A stretch of 64,000 nt of DNA from Idiomarina aquatica (GTDB lineage Bacteria > Pseudomonadota > Gammaproteobacteria > Enterobacterales > Alteromonadaceae): contig NZ_PIPS01000001.1 in the NCBI RefSeq assembly GCF_003987185.1, positions 434,001 to 498,000 on the forward strand. Reading direction: 5' to 3'. Below, one piece after another: positions 18,575 through 28,699 of this stretch. The number at the start of each line of letters is the position of its first letter. Within the stretch, counting starts at the first letter, position 1. Under the pieces are notes generated by a model that saw nothing but the letters and a program-made list of their open reading frames with translations, did no database searches and was not told where the DNA came from. Position numbers and translations under genes: made by a program.

Positions 18575-19680
18575 TGCACCACCTTCCCTGTCGTGGTTAA
18601 CACCCATTCTCCATTCCAGCCTTTGCCGACCGCCTGCAGCGACGCCGAATCGCTGTGCAGGGCTAACGGCAACAACCGCTGTATCAATTCATTAAGCTGT
18701 GCCAGTGACCAGTTTTGCCAACGCAGGATCAGTTGCTGTCCTTGTTGCGACAACGATAGCCCAGGCCGCTGCTCCGCCAACAGCAACAATGCTTCACCGT
18801 GTAACTCAGAAACGGTTGGTGCCTCAGCCTGCGTGCGCCGTTGCAGCGTTAATGACAGTTGTTGCCGGCGCGTCAACGGCATCCGTTGCGATGCGGTCTG
18901 CCAGCCCACCGCATCGGTGCGCTGTAAAGAATGCAGAGCGAGCGGAGCATGACCACGGTATTCAAACGATAACGAGGCACCGCTAAGCGTTATTCCGGTA
19001 AGTTCCCAGGGGCCCTGCCAACGGGACGCCGCAACGGGTAACAGCGCGGTCATCACCTGCCCGGCAGGCAGCCATGACAGTACCGCCACAGCCGTGGCGT
19101 CGGCATCATGATCCATCGCCGGTTTAGTCGGCCAGCCGTACCAAAGTCCAACGGCCGCACCGCCAACCGCCAGCAACAAAGCTGCCGTCAGGCGCAACCG
19201 GCGGCGACGCCGGTAGTTCGGCAGGTAATGTAACTGCTCCAGTGCCAGCAATCGCTGGTGACGAAATTTCACCGGCACTTGCCCGGCGTCCGTCCATGGC
19301 GCCGGTAACTCCTCATTCCAGCCATGTTGCAGACACTGTGCCGCTGCCCGGTCACGACACTGCTGTTGAAACTCCTCGACACACGCGGCCAACGGCTGCT
19401 GACACACTCGAACCAGTTGCCCCTGATGCCAATGGATCAGCAATGGCCCCTGGCCATGCTTGACCAAAATCCAGCAATCACTGTGTTGATCGAGTTCGGC
19501 GGAGACACTCATTACCAGGTCACAACATTCGCTGGTTGCCAGCGACAGCCACCAGTTGCCGCCGACAAAATACAGTCGTGCATAGTGATAACCGAGCTGC
19601 TCAGCTCTCTGCCTGACTGCCTTCAGCGGCGGCTGGCGAATGCCCCAGCATTCACGGAATAAACCTATCGCCAGATGCAT
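18571..19680 (-). CDS. PilO2-like pilin accessory protein
   Basis: 369 aa from the ATG at 19680, which shares its A with the secretin stop (TGATG). An N-terminal cytoplasmic domain of about 185 residues, a basic stretch (NYRRRRRLRL), one membrane helix near 190-210 and a periplasmic C-terminal domain match the layout of type IVb PilO2. Members are thought to link the secretin to the inner-membrane motor. The call rests on topology and on gene order; low-complexity Gln/Leu content is high. Confidence 0.65.
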   Translation of the reverse strand: MHLAIGLFRECWGIRQPPLKAVRQRAEQLGYHYARLYFVGGNWWLSLATSECCDLVMSVSAELDQHSDCWILVKHGQGPLLIHWHQGQLVRVCQQPLAACVEEFQQQCRDRAAAQCLQHGWNEELPAPWTDAGQVPVKFRHQRLLALEQLHYLPNYRRRRRLRLTAALLLAVGGAAVGLWYGWPTKPAMDHDADATAVAVLSWLPAGQVMTALLPVAASRWQGPWELTGITLSGASLSFEYRGHAPLALHSLQRTDAVGWQTASQRMPLTRRQQLSLTLQRRTQAEAPTVSELHGEALLLLAEQRPGLSLSQQGQQLILRWQNWSLAQLNELIQRLLPLALHSDSASLQAVGKGWNGEWVLTTTGKVVQ

Positions 19681-21185
19681 CAGTGTTCGGCTCCGACAAT
19701 ATAAGGCGTTAGCAGCAACAGCGTTTCGCTGTTGCCGAGTGCAAGCTGAACGTCGCCGCCTGCCAGCCAACTGAATAAGCCGCGCTGTTCACCGTGCTCA
19801 CTGCGCGATTGTTGTAACCCCGACAGCAGCAGTGTTTGCCGATGGCCGACCATGGCTTTGAGAAAAAACGTTTTCCGCGATGTGCGCGGTGTTTGTATCT
19901 GCTGCTCACCGGAAGACACCGTATCCAGCCCTTTCAATGCGCTGAGGCTTGAGGACAATTGCAGGATCACCTGTTGCTGTTGAATTTTCGGCAGCAAAAA
20001 CAATTCAAAGCCGGTCGTCACCCGCCCGGGAAGCAACAGCTGTTCGGTACCGACGTTAGGGGTGCTGGTTGAACCGGCTGAGGCTAAATAACTGGTTTCG
20101 TCCTCGACCAAAATACGCGCCACCTGATTGTTTAACGTCAGCACCCGCGGCTGATGGCTGATGCGCACCTGGCCCTGCTGCTGCAGCGCATCGATCAATA
20201 CCTGCGAGCCACGAAAAGCACCGCTGTCACGTTGCAGTCCCAACGATAACACTGACTGTACCGCAGCGGCGGAGGTGTTGGCGGCCGCCGTTAACGGACC
20301 GATGCCATCGATATGCCGCAGCAGCTGCCAGTCAATGGCGTATTGCTCACGGTCGTTAAAGGTCACTTCGATCACCTGCACGTCAATCGCGACCTGCTGC
20401 GTTAACTGTCGGTTCAGATCGGCAATATAGTCAGCCACCGACGCCATCACGGCAGGCGTGTCCTTAACCACTACCGAGGTTGAGCTCTGATTGATCGATA
20501 GTTCGCCCCGCTCCGACAGCATCAACGTCAGCGTCCGCTCAAGGTCCTGCCACAGCGATAACTGCTCGGAGGCAAAATTTAAATATTGTTGTGATTGTGG
20601 CGCCAGTCCGGCAACGGTTTCAGCACGCTGATGCGGCCTGTTGCGCTGGCCCTGATCACCCAGCATAAAGCGGGTGTCACCGGATAAAAACGACACATCA
20701 AAGCGACGCACCTCCAACTGCCGTACTTCGGCGCGGGCCGCAAACGGTTCAATGATTAATTGATGCGCATTGGCAATCCAGGCTAACAACTCCCCCACCG
20801 TACCCTGGTGATCGGCAAACACCAACGCATCGGTATCCACTTCGTCGGCCACCACGACCCGCACGCCAAGCGGGGACAGGAGTTGTTGCAAGGCTTCGAG
20901 CAACGTTATACCGCGCATATCCGCCTGCACCTGTTGGCTAAACCAGGCCGGCTTGTCAACGCTGGCTTGATCCAGCGCCGGCACATAAAACTCGTCACTG
21001 ACCACAACGGTTTGCTGCGGCGTCGGTAAACGCTGGTAGGGATAGCGATCAACCAACTGTTGATGGGTTGTTTGCTGTAACGCATCCGCTCGTTGCAGCA
21101 ATTGTTGCGGACTTTGCACACAAGCGCTAAGCAGCAACCCACTCAGCATCGGCAAAGCGCAGCGCAGGCGTGCCGACACCGTCAT
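19680..21185 (-). CDS. Type IVb pilus outer-membrane secretin (PilN family lipoprotein)
   Basis: 501 aa from the ATG at 21185, in an ATGA overlap with the previous gene. The lipoprotein signal ends at LLSAC. The N-terminal domains include a TLLEALQQLLSPLGV segment like secretin/TonB short N-terminal (STN) domains, and the C-terminal half has the secretin features (LNNQVARILVEDETSYL; VTTGFELFLLPKI; FLKAMVGHRQTLLLSG). It would form the outer-membrane pore for the pilus. Family assignment is good; it is far from the longer GspD-type proteins. Confidence 0.85.
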   Translation of the reverse strand: MTVSARLRCALPMLSGLLLSACVQSPQQLLQRADALQQTTHQQLVDRYPYQRLPTPQQTVVVSDEFYVPALDQASVDKPAWFSQQVQADMRGITLLEALQQLLSPLGVRVVVADEVDTDALVFADHQGTVGELLAWIANAHQLIIEPFAARAEVRQLEVRRFDVSFLSGDTRFMLGDQGQRNRPHQRAETVAGLAPQSQQYLNFASEQLSLWQDLERTLTLMLSERGELSINQSSTSVVVKDTPAVMASVADYIADLNRQLTQQVAIDVQVIEVTFNDREQYAIDWQLLRHIDGIGPLTAAANTSAAAVQSVLSLGLQRDSGAFRGSQVLIDALQQQGQVRISHQPRVLTLNNQVARILVEDETSYLASAGSTSTPNVGTEQLLLPGRVTTGFELFLLPKIQQQQVILQLSSSLSALKGLDTVSSGEQQIQTPRTSRKTFFLKAMVGHRQTLLLSGLQQSRSEHGEQRGLFSWLAGGDVQLALGNSETLLLLTPYIVGAEH

Positions 21186-21595
21186 AGTGCAGCAGCGTCT
21201 CGATAGCGCACCACGGCGCTGTGGTTGGGGTGCATGACGAGCTGTAAATGATATGGCTGCAGCACACGCCGTAATACTTCCGCCCAACTGCCGGCGCGAA
21301 CCGTATGTTCGGTTGGCCATTGGTGATGCGGGGACGCCTGCCAATCGAGCACTTTGATGGCCAGGTGTTCACGCAGTAACTGCCGAATTTGTGGTTCTAG
21401 TTGTCCGCGTTGCAACTGCATCGCAACGTCTGCGGGTGTGGTTACGGCCGTGGTCTGATGTGGCGTAGCTGAGGCATCTAATTGCAGTGGCTGGCAAGGC
21501 GCTAATTCGGTCGCCGCTGCCGGCGCAGCGACGACCGGAAATGCCAACATAATGCAACAACTGCAAAGTTGAGAGAGGGATACACGTTGCGACAT
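21182..21595 (-). CDS. TcpQ/PilL-C-like pilus protein
   Basis: 137 aa from the ATG at 21595 behind a perfect AGGAGGT. Signal peptide of about 28 residues; then a short domain with the pattern VRAGSWAEVLRRVLQPYHLQLVMHP, typical of the TcpQ/PilL C-terminal domain that supports secretin assembly. First gene of the pilus operon, 110 nt after topA. The gap holds an imperfect inverted repeat at 21615-21644 with no T run; whether the operon has its own promoter is not clear. Confidence 0.65.
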   Translation of the reverse strand: MSQRVSLSQLCSCCIMLAFPVVAAPAAATELAPCQPLQLDASATPHQTTAVTTPADVAMQLQRGQLEPQIRQLLREHLAIKVLDWQASPHHQWPTEHTVRAGSWAEVLRRVLQPYHLQLVMHPNHSAVVRYRDAAAL

Positions 21596-21705
21596 TATTG
21601 GACCTCCTTGTCCCGTTGACAGTGTCTTCCTGACACCCGTCAACTGTAGAAAGAAGATCCGTTACTGCCTAGTGGAAAACACCGACACAGGCTGTAGGAA
21701 ATTGA

Positions 21706-24324
21706 CTACTTTTTATCGATTTCCCAACGACCGTTGTTATAAAACGCCTTCCAGCCGGTCTGCTTTTTATTGATTTCGGTAACCACGTACTGCTCTTTGG
21801 TTTTGCGCGAAAAACGCACAATCGCATCGTTACCGTCATCGTCTTCCTGCGGTGCTTCGGCCAGATACTTAAACTTCTCCGGCAAACGGTCTTTAAAGCG
21901 TGCCAGTTCTTTCACCGTCACCGCGCGGGTCTCACGCGATTTGGGGAAGGTATTGGCGGATAAAAAGATACCCGAAGCGCCGTCACGCAGAACAAAATAC
22001 GCATCGGAATCTTCGCACGGCAGTTCCGGTAACGGCACCGGGTCTTCCTTCGGTGGCGCCGGCTCACCGTTGCGTAACAACTTACGGGTATTCTTACAGT
22101 CGCTGTTGGTGCAACCAAAGTACTTACCGAAACGCCCTGATTTAAGCTGCATTTCAGCACCACATTTATCACACTCGATGGTTGGACCATCATAGCCTTT
22201 GATGCGGAACGAGCCTTGCTCAACCAGATGACCGTCACAGGTCGGATTATTACCGCAAACGTGCAATTTACGCTTCTCGTCAATCAGGTAACTGTCCATG
22301 GCGGTGCCGCATTTCGGACAGCGTTTTTTCGCCCGTAACGCTTCGGTTTCGGCCTCATCGTCATCGGAAACTTTAACCGCTTCCTCCCCCGGCACCAGAT
22401 TGAGTGTCTGTGTACAGCGCTCTTTCGGCGGCAGGTTATAGCCGGAACAGCCCAGGAATACCCCGGTCGACGCGGTACGAATACCCATCTTGCGGCCGCA
22501 CTTCGGACAATCGATGTCGGTCAGCACCGGCGGATTGCCGCGCATCCCCCCTTCAGTCGGTTCCAGTTCGGCTTTTTCCAAACGCTCTTTAAAGTCCTGA
22601 TAGAACGAATCCAGCGTTTGTTTCCAGTCTCGTTCGCCGGCGGCGATATCATCCAGCGCCTGTTCCATCTCGGCGGTAAAGTTGTAATTCATCAACTCGG
22701 TGAAGTTTTCGATCAGTCGATCGTTAACGATCTCACCCATTTTTTCCGCGTAAAAACGGCGGTTCTCAACTTTTACGTAACCGCGATCCTGAATCGTCGA
22801 AATGATCGACGCGTAGGTTGACGGACGGCCAATACCGCGTTTTTCCAGCTCTTTAACCAGCGAGGCTTCGCTGTATCGAGCCGGTGGCTTGGTAAAGTGT
22901 TGCTGCGGATCCAGTTTCTGCAGGTCCAGGGTGTCGCCTTTGTCGACGTCCGGCAAAATCTGATCACCGTCTTTTTTGCTACCGGACGGCGGCATCACTT
23001 TGGTCCAACCGGCAAATTTCATCACCCGACCGCGGGCTTTAAGTTCGAAATCACCGGCCTGTGCCGTCAGAGTGGTGCTGGTGTATTTCGCCGGTACCAT
23101 CTGGCACGCCACAAATTGCCGCCAAATCAGCTCATACAGACGCTGTGCGTCACGTTCCATCTGCTTTAACTGTTCGGCTTTCACCGCCACATCCGATGGA
23201 CGAATCGCTTCGTGAGCTTCCTGAGCGCCCTCTTTTGAACCATAGCGGTTGGGCTTCTCCGGCAGATAATTTTTCCCAAACTGTTCTTCAATTAACGCCC
23301 GGCAGGAGGCAACAGCATCGGCACTGAGGTTCGTTGAATCGGTACGCATGTAGGTAATGTGACCGGCTTCGTATAAACGTTGTGCCAGGGTCATGGTTTT
23401 CTTAACACCAAAACCCAGTCGCGTACTCGCTGCCTGCTGCAGCGTTGACGTAATAAATGGCGCTGACGGACGACTGCTGGTTGGTTTATCTTCCCGTGCA
23501 ATAACCTGGTAACTGGCGTCTTTTAACGCCTCCAGCGCGCGTTGTGTTTGCGCTTCGTTATTCGGACGGAAGGTTTTGCCCTGTTCTTTGGCCACCTGCA
23601 TGCGCAGTTCGTCACTCGACGGCGTCATTAAATCGGCAAACACATCCCAGTACTCTTCCGGGACGAAGGCTTTGATTTCGCGTTCACGCTCTACAACCAG
23701 CCGCACGGCGACGGATTGCACCCGTCCGGCCGACAGTCCGCGGGCAATTTTTTTCCACAGCAACGGCGACACCATAAAGCCGACCACCCGGTCGAGGAAA
23801 CGCCGGGTCTGCTGCGCGTTAACCCGCGCCGTATTTAACTCCGCCGGGTGCTTAAAGGCTTCTTGAATCGCCGATTTGGTGATCTCGTTAAACACCACTC
23901 GCTGATAACGATTATCGTCACCCCCGATCAGTTCTTTTAAGTGCCAGGCAATAGCTTCCCCCTCGCGGTCCAAATCCGTTGCGAGAATGATGGCATCGGA
24001 TTTTTTCGCCAGTTGCTGCAGTTCCTTGACCACTTTTTCTTTGCCCGGCAGCACTTCGTAATGGGCTTCCCAATCGTGCTCGGGATCAATACCCATACGC
24101 GCAATCAGGCGTTTGTAATCGCGCTGCTTCTGATAGCGTTCTTTTTCTTCCGGTGCCATCTTACGAATTTCTGCAGCCGGTTTGCTCGGTACTTTTTCCA
24201 CCGCTTTGGTGGGCAGATCACGGACATGACCGACACTGGACTTAACGACAAAGTCCTTACCCAGATACTTGTTAATCGTTTTAGCTTTTGCCGGGGACTC
24301 GACAATAACGAGCGATTTCGCCAT
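21706..24324 (-). CDS. topA: DNA topoisomerase I
   Basis: 872 aa type IA topoisomerase that relaxes negative supercoils. TOPRIM motif with [15 protein letters not shown] near residue 115; active-site Tyr in [13 protein letters not shown] near 330; then several C-terminal four-Cys zinc modules ([26 protein letters not shown]). Length matches the E. coli enzyme. It is divergent from astB and lies upstream of the pilus operon in the same direction. Confidence 0.97.
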   Translation of the reverse strand: MAKSLVIVESPAKAKTINKYLGKDFVVKSSVGHVRDLPTKAVEKVPSKPAAEIRKMAPEEKERYQKQRDYKRLIARMGIDPEHDWEAHYEVLPGKEKVVKELQQLAKKSDAIILATDLDREGEAIAWHLKELIGGDDNRYQRVVFNEITKSAIQEAFKHPAELNTARVNAQQTRRFLDRVVGFMVSPLLWKKIARGLSAGRVQSVAVRLVVEREREIKAFVPEEYWDVFADLMTPSSDELRMQVAKEQGKTFRPNNEAQTQRALEALKDASYQVIAREDKPTSSRPSAPFITSTLQQAASTRLGFGVKKTMTLAQRLYEAGHITYMRTDSTNLSADAVASCRALIEEQFGKNYLPEKPNRYGSKEGAQEAHEAIRPSDVAVKAEQLKQMERDAQRLYELIWRQFVACQMVPAKYTSTTLTAQAGDFELKARGRVMKFAGWTKVMPPSGSKKDGDQILPDVDKGDTLDLQKLDPQQHFTKPPARYSEASLVKELEKRGIGRPSTYASIISTIQDRGYVKVENRRFYAEKMGEIVNDRLIENFTELMNYNFTAEMEQALDDIAAGERDWKQTLDSFYQDFKERLEKAELEPTEGGMRGNPPVLTDIDCPKCGRKMGIRTASTGVFLGCSGYNLPPKERCTQTLNLVPGEEAVKVSDDDEAETEALRAKKRCPKCGTAMDSYLIDEKRKLHVCGNNPTCDGHLVEQGSFRIKGYDGPTIECDKCGAEMQLKSGRFGKYFGCTNSDCKNTRKLLRNGEPAPPKEDPVPLPELPCEDSDAYFVLRDGASGIFLSANTFPKSRETRAVTVKELARFKDRLPEKFKYLAEAPQEDDDGNDAIVRFSRKTKEQYVVTEINKKQTGWKAFYNNGRWEIDKK

Positions 24325-24611
24325 AGATTTTATGCTTCTCTTGATAATGTATGACCGACGATATAAGTATTCGACGACGTGATTACAACTGTCACTTGGT
24401 CAGTATTTCCTTTTTTTAGGTATATCGGTAATTGCTGGCAGAAACAACCATTGTCCGACAATTTGATAAAAATTCGCACAACTGACATAAACAGTCAGCT
24501 TGGCTGCGTTAAGCCAAAGCCCGCAAAAATAAAGGCTTACAAGCTAGCTTTAACAACGTATAATAGCGTCAATCCGATCAATTCGACGCACTATTACAGG
24601 AGCGCCTGAAC
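24325..24611. promoter_or_regulatory. Divergent topA/astB control region with astB promoter at 24536-24564
   Basis: For astB the plus strand reads CTTACA (24536-24541), 17 nt, TATAAT (24559-24564); the start codon follows about 48 nt later, with AGGAG at 24598-24602. No equally clear promoter was found for topA in the rest of the gap, and no other gene is seen in it. Confidence 0.5.
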
Positions 24612-25955
24612 GTGACCATGCAACATTTTGAAGTAAACTATGACGGCCTCGTCGGCCCGACACACAACTACGCAGGCCTGTCATTTGGCAACGTTGCCTC
24701 GTTGGCCAATGCCAAATCATCGTCGAGCCCGAAGGATGCTGCCTTGCAGGGACTGCAGAAAATGAAAGCGCTGCACGACATGGGTATGAAGCAGGGTGTG
24801 CTGGCGCCGCAGGAACGTCCTGACGTTTATGCATTGCGCCGGGTCGGCTTTACCGGCACCGACGCCGAAGTGTTGTACAAAGCGGCCACACAAGCGCCGG
24901 CCATCTTTCAGGCGGTTTGTTCCGCGTCCAGTATGTGGACCGCCAATGCGGCAACGGTATCGCCAAGCGCAGACACGGCCAACGGTAAAGTGCACTTTAC
25001 GCCGGCCAACCTGACCAATAAATTCCATCGTTCGCTGGAGCCGCAAACCAGCGGTCGTATCCTGCAGGCGATGTTCAGCAACGAACGTTACTTCCATCAT
25101 CATAAGCACTTACCGGATAACGAGCATTTTGGTGACGAAGGCGCCGCCAACCACACCCGTCTGTGTCGTGAATACGGCCACGCCGGTGTCGAGTTGTTTG
25201 TCTATGGCCGACATGCCTTTGATTCATCAAAGCCGGCACCAAAGCGTTACCCGGCTCGGCAAACACTGGAAGCCAGTGAAGCCATCGCCCGCCTGCACGG
25301 TCTGTCAGAGGACAACACGGTGTTTATCCAACAGAACCCGGATGTGATTGACCAGGGCGTGTTCCATAACGACGTGATTGCCGTCGGCAATCAGAACGTG
25401 CTGTTCTATCACGAGCAGGCATTTGCCGACACCGAAGCCAAACTGGCGGAGATTCAGCAGAAATTTGGTGACAGTGAATTACACTTTATCAAAGTCAATA
25501 CGGCCGACGTCAGCGTCGAAGACGCGGTCAGCACCTATTTGTTTAACACTCAGTTGATCACGCCACCAGACGGCAAGATGACCATCATCGCGCCGACCGA
25601 GTGTGAAGAGAACCCGCGCGTTAAGGCGTACCTCGACTCGTTAGTCAGCCGTGGTGGTCCGATCCAGCGGGTAGAATTCTTTGACGTTAAGCAGAGTATG
25701 CGCAATGGCGGTGGTCCGGCGTGTCTGCGTCTGCGTGTGGCGTTAAATGACGAAGAGCTGGGTGCGGCCAACCAGAACTGTTTGATGTCTGACGAGCTGT
25801 TTGCGCGCCTTAATAAGTGGGTTAATAAGCACTACCGCGACGAGTTGGCGGTGGATGATCTTCGTGATCCGGCTCTGCTGGAGGAGTCACGCGCCGCCTT
25901 GGACGAACTGACGCAAATCCTGAAACTGGGTTCAGTCTACGCGTTCCAACGCTAG
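24612..25955 (+). CDS. astB: N-succinylarginine dihydrolase
   Basis: 447 aa. Converts N2-succinylarginine to N2-succinylornithine, CO2 and ammonia, step two of the arginine succinyltransferase pathway. The N-terminus [22 protein letters not shown] and the central [17 protein letters not shown] are family signatures. The GTG at 24612 has AGGAG at 9 nt; the ATG at 24618 aligns better with known AstB ends, so the start may be either. It stands alone here; the other ast genes are not in the window. Confidence 0.95.
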   Translation: MTMQHFEVNYDGLVGPTHNYAGLSFGNVASLANAKSSSSPKDAALQGLQKMKALHDMGMKQGVLAPQERPDVYALRRVGFTGTDAEVLYKAATQAPAIFQAVCSASSMWTANAATVSPSADTANGKVHFTPANLTNKFHRSLEPQTSGRILQAMFSNERYFHHHKHLPDNEHFGDEGAANHTRLCREYGHAGVELFVYGRHAFDSSKPAPKRYPARQTLEASEAIARLHGLSEDNTVFIQQNPDVIDQGVFHNDVIAVGNQNVLFYHEQAFADTEAKLAEIQQKFGDSELHFIKVNTADVSVEDAVSTYLFNTQLITPPDGKMTIIAPTECEENPRVKAYLDSLVSRGGPIQRVEFFDVKQSMRNGGGPACLRLRVALNDEELGAANQNCLMSDELFARLNKWVNKHYRDELAVDDLRDPALLEESRAALDELTQILKLGSVYAFQR

Positions 25956-25971
25956 ACACGGGTTTGCGCCC

Positions 25972-26028
25972 GCTTGCCAGGCCAGGCACGCCGAAGTGCG
26001 TGCCGCCCGGCAAGCCGCCTTAGGCGGC
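25972..26028. repeat. Nested inverted repeats between astB and purF
   Basis: GCTTGCC (25972) pairs with GGCAAGC (26009), enclosing GGCACGC (25985) that pairs with GCGTGCC (25998); GCCGCC-TTA-GGCGGC follows at 26014-26028. It lies between convergent gene ends and has no T run; a two-way terminator role is possible. Confidence 0.6.
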
Positions 26029-26044
26029 GTCTGCCGCGCAGCGT

Positions 26045-27562
26045 TTAATCGTTGTCGTTGTGCAGTTCCAGGTTGGCGTCTTCACTGCCGTCACGCTGTG
26101 CTTTAGCCGTGTCGTTGCGCGCCGCATCCAACTGATCCAGGTAATCCTGACTGATATCACCCGTCACATACTCACCGTTAAACACCGACGTTTCGAAGCG
26201 CTGAATGCTTGGGTTTTCCTGACCAACAGCCGCTACCAGGTCTTCCAGATCCTGATAAATCAATCCGTCCGCTTTGATCATGTCACAAATCTCGATCGAT
26301 TCACGGCCATGACCAATCAGCTCGTTGGCGCTTGGCATGTCAATGCCATAAACGTTCGGGAAACGAATTTCCGGCGCTGCTGAGGCGAAATAGACCTTCT
26401 TTGCCCCAGCATCACGAGCCATCTCAATGATTTGCTCCGACGTCGTTCCGCGCACGATAGAGTCGTCCACCAACAACACGTTCTTGCCTTTAAACTCGGC
26501 ACTGATGGCGTTCAACTTACGACGCACCGATTTACGTCGTTGAGTTTGCCCCGGCATGATAAAGGTACGGCCGATGTAGCGGTTTTTAACAAAACCCTGG
26601 CGGTACGGTAAATCCAGCGCACTGGCAATTTCAAGCGCGATATCGTTGCTGGTTTCCGGTATTGGAATAACCACATCGATGTCCAGATCGGCGTAATCCC
26701 GCTTAATTTTCTCACCCAGTTTACGACCCATATTAACCCGTGACGCATACACCGAAATACCGTCGATAAAGGAATCCGGACGAGCAAAATAAACATACTC
26801 AAAAATGCACGGGCAATGCTTCGGCTTATCCGCGCACTGACGCGAATACAATTTACCGTCGTTAGTGATGTAGATCGCCTCGCCTGGCTCAACATCACGC
26901 ACGTATTTAAAGCCGGTACCGTCAATAGCAACACTTTCTGAAGCGACAATGTATTCATCACCGTCTTCGGTCTCACGTTTACCTAACGCCAGCGGGCGAA
27001 TGCCCCAGGGATCACGGAACGCGACCAGGCCATGTCCGAGAATCATGGCTACCACGGCATAGGCACCACGGATTTTGCGGTGCACGGCAGTAATGGTACG
27101 AAAGATATCATCATCGTTCAGACGCAGGCTGTCGTTTTTATCCAGTTCATTGGCAAAAACGTTGAGCAGGATTTCGGAATCCGACGTCGTGTTGATGTGG
27201 CGACGCGCGGTTTTAAATAAATGATTATGCACGTCCGCGGCATTGGTCAAATTGCCATTATGAGCCATGGCAATGCCAAAAGGCGAGTTGACGTAAAACG
27301 GTTGAGCCTCCGCCGAGCTTGAGCTGCCTGCGGTTGGGTAACGCACATGGCCAATACCGACTTTGCCGGCCAGACGGTGCATATGGCGTGTATGAAAAAC
27401 GTCACGAACCAGTCCATTGGCTTTGCGCAGACGCAAGGTGTTGTATTCATCCACCGTCATGATGCCGGCGGCATCCTGACCACGGTGCTGGAGCATGGTT
27501 AAACCATCATACAACGCTTGGTTAACGGGCTGCTTGCCAACGATACCAACAATACCACACAT
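26045..27562 (-). CDS. purF: Amidophosphoribosyltransferase
   Basis: 505 aa. Makes phosphoribosylamine from PRPP and glutamine, the first committed step of purine synthesis. The N-terminal glutaminase begins MCGIVGIVG with catalytic Cys2 after Met removal. The C-terminal phosphoribosyltransferase has the PRPP loop [13 protein letters not shown]. It follows cvpA by 14 nt, the usual cvpA-purF pair. Confidence 0.97.
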   Translation of the reverse strand: MCGIVGIVGKQPVNQALYDGLTMLQHRGQDAAGIMTVDEYNTLRLRKANGLVRDVFHTRHMHRLAGKVGIGHVRYPTAGSSSSAEAQPFYVNSPFGIAMAHNGNLTNAADVHNHLFKTARRHINTTSDSEILLNVFANELDKNDSLRLNDDDIFRTITAVHRKIRGAYAVVAMILGHGLVAFRDPWGIRPLALGKRETEDGDEYIVASESVAIDGTGFKYVRDVEPGEAIYITNDGKLYSRQCADKPKHCPCIFEYVYFARPDSFIDGISVYASRVNMGRKLGEKIKRDYADLDIDVVIPIPETSNDIALEIASALDLPYRQGFVKNRYIGRTFIMPGQTQRRKSVRRKLNAISAEFKGKNVLLVDDSIVRGTTSEQIIEMARDAGAKKVYFASAAPEIRFPNVYGIDMPSANELIGHGRESIEICDMIKADGLIYQDLEDLVAAVGQENPSIQRFETSVFNGEYVTGDISQDYLDQLDAARNDTAKAQRDGSEDANLELHNDND

Positions 27563-27576
27563 AAAACGATGACCTC

Positions 27577-28071
27577 TTAAACGGGTTTCGGGACTAAAAA
27601 GCTAGAGCTTGTTTCGAGATATTCAAAGAACCACTGAATGAACACGCCAAAATGCGGGATCAGGACCGAATCTTGCCACCATTGACTGTCGGACAAGCCC
27701 GTAAACGAATCCATGAAAAACAACAGCGCGGCCACAATTAAAACGCCGCGTAAGGCGCCAAACACCAGTCCCAACACGCGATCCGTGCCGGATAGTCCGG
27801 TATGTTCAACCAATTTGGATAAAATGTAATTGACGATGGCGCCGAGGATTAGGGTAACAACGAAAAGGATGGCAATAGCGGCTCCGTTACGGAGCATGGG
27901 GTCCTGCAGTTGGGTAATGTATACGGCCAGATCCTGATAAAACTGACTGGCGATAAAAAAGGCCGCAACCCAAATGACCAGTGATACCGCTTCTTTAATA
28001 AAGCCGCGAACCAAGCTGACCAGCGTTGATATCGCGATGATGCCAATTATGGAAAAATCTATCCAGAGCAT
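27577..28071 (-). CDS. cvpA: CvpA family membrane protein
   Basis: 164 aa from the ATG at 28071 ([28 protein letters not shown]); a GTG 6 nt upstream is in frame, but this ATG aligns with E. coli CvpA and has GAG at 6 nt. Four hydrophobic segments cover most of the protein. CvpA is needed for colicin V export in E. coli, and its true role is unknown. It sits directly before purF, as in most gammaproteobacteria. Confidence 0.93.
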   Translation of the reverse strand: MLWIDFSIIGIIAISTLVSLVRGFIKEAVSLVIWVAAFFIASQFYQDLAVYITQLQDPMLRNGAAIAILFVVTLILGAIVNYILSKLVEHTGLSGTDRVLGLVFGALRGVLIVAALLFFMDSFTGLSDSQWWQDSVLIPHFGVFIQWFFEYLETSSSFLVPKPV

Positions 28072-28142
28072 AAGCACTCGTTAGCCCGTCAAAAAGTGTG
28101 CGAATTTTAACAGAAACCAGGCAAAAATGTGCCTTTTTTTCG

Positions 28143-28697
28143 TTAAGGTTTGTAGCTGAGCACTTTACCGTTAAGTCCGGTCAGTTTGGCCAGTGCCGGC
28201 AACTGTTTTTCCAGCTCCGCTTTCGAGGTGTCTGGCCCCACCATCAGCTTGGTCAAACGGCCGGAACGTTCACTGTAGGCCGCATAGCCTTTATCCCGTA
28301 ATTGCACCACTAATTTATTGACGCTGTCGGCGTTACTGAAGGCTCCAAGCTGAATAACGTAAGCTTCGCCGTCCGCGGCAAACTCTTTGGGCTCTCGCGG
28401 CGGTGCCTGAAGCGTTGCGGCGCTGTCGTCATTATTAATGGGCTGTGCCGTGTCAGCGGTCTTTTCCAGCTCGCTCTCATCGTTCTCGGCATCGTTCTGC
28501 TGCAACCGCGCACGAGTTTCCTCAGGCACAGGCTGCGGCTCCTGCAGCGCTACTTCCTGTTCCGGTTGCAAAGGAATGGTTTCGAATTCTTCGACCGTTT
28601 CGGCTTTTTCGCCGTCGAGCACATCGGGCAAAATAATGACGGCAAGTGCGACTAAGATGATGGTTCCAACCAATCGATTTTGTAGTGGGCTGGCCAA
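28143..28697 (-). CDS. dedD: DedD-like SPOR domain protein
   Basis: 184 aa. An N-terminal membrane helix (NRLVGTIILVALAVIILPDVL) leads to a Glu/Gln/Pro-rich linker and a C-terminal SPOR domain (AYVIQLGAFSNADSVNKLV ... KLMVGPDTSKAELEKQL), which binds denuded septal peptidoglycan. DedD supports cell constriction. It lies between folC and cvpA as in E. coli, 3 nt from the folC stop. Confidence 0.93.
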   Translation of the reverse strand: MASPLQNRLVGTIILVALAVIILPDVLDGEKAETVEEFETIPLQPEQEVALQEPQPVPEETRARLQQNDAENDESELEKTADTAQPINNDDSAATLQAPPREPKEFAADGEAYVIQLGAFSNADSVNKLVVQLRDKGYAAYSERSGRLTKLMVGPDTSKAELEKQLPALAKLTGLNGKVLSYKP

Positions 28698-28699
28698 AC

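Noticed and set aside
21615..21644. Terminator between topA and the pilus operon
   Set aside because: The inverted repeat is imperfect and no T run follows, so termination is not supported.
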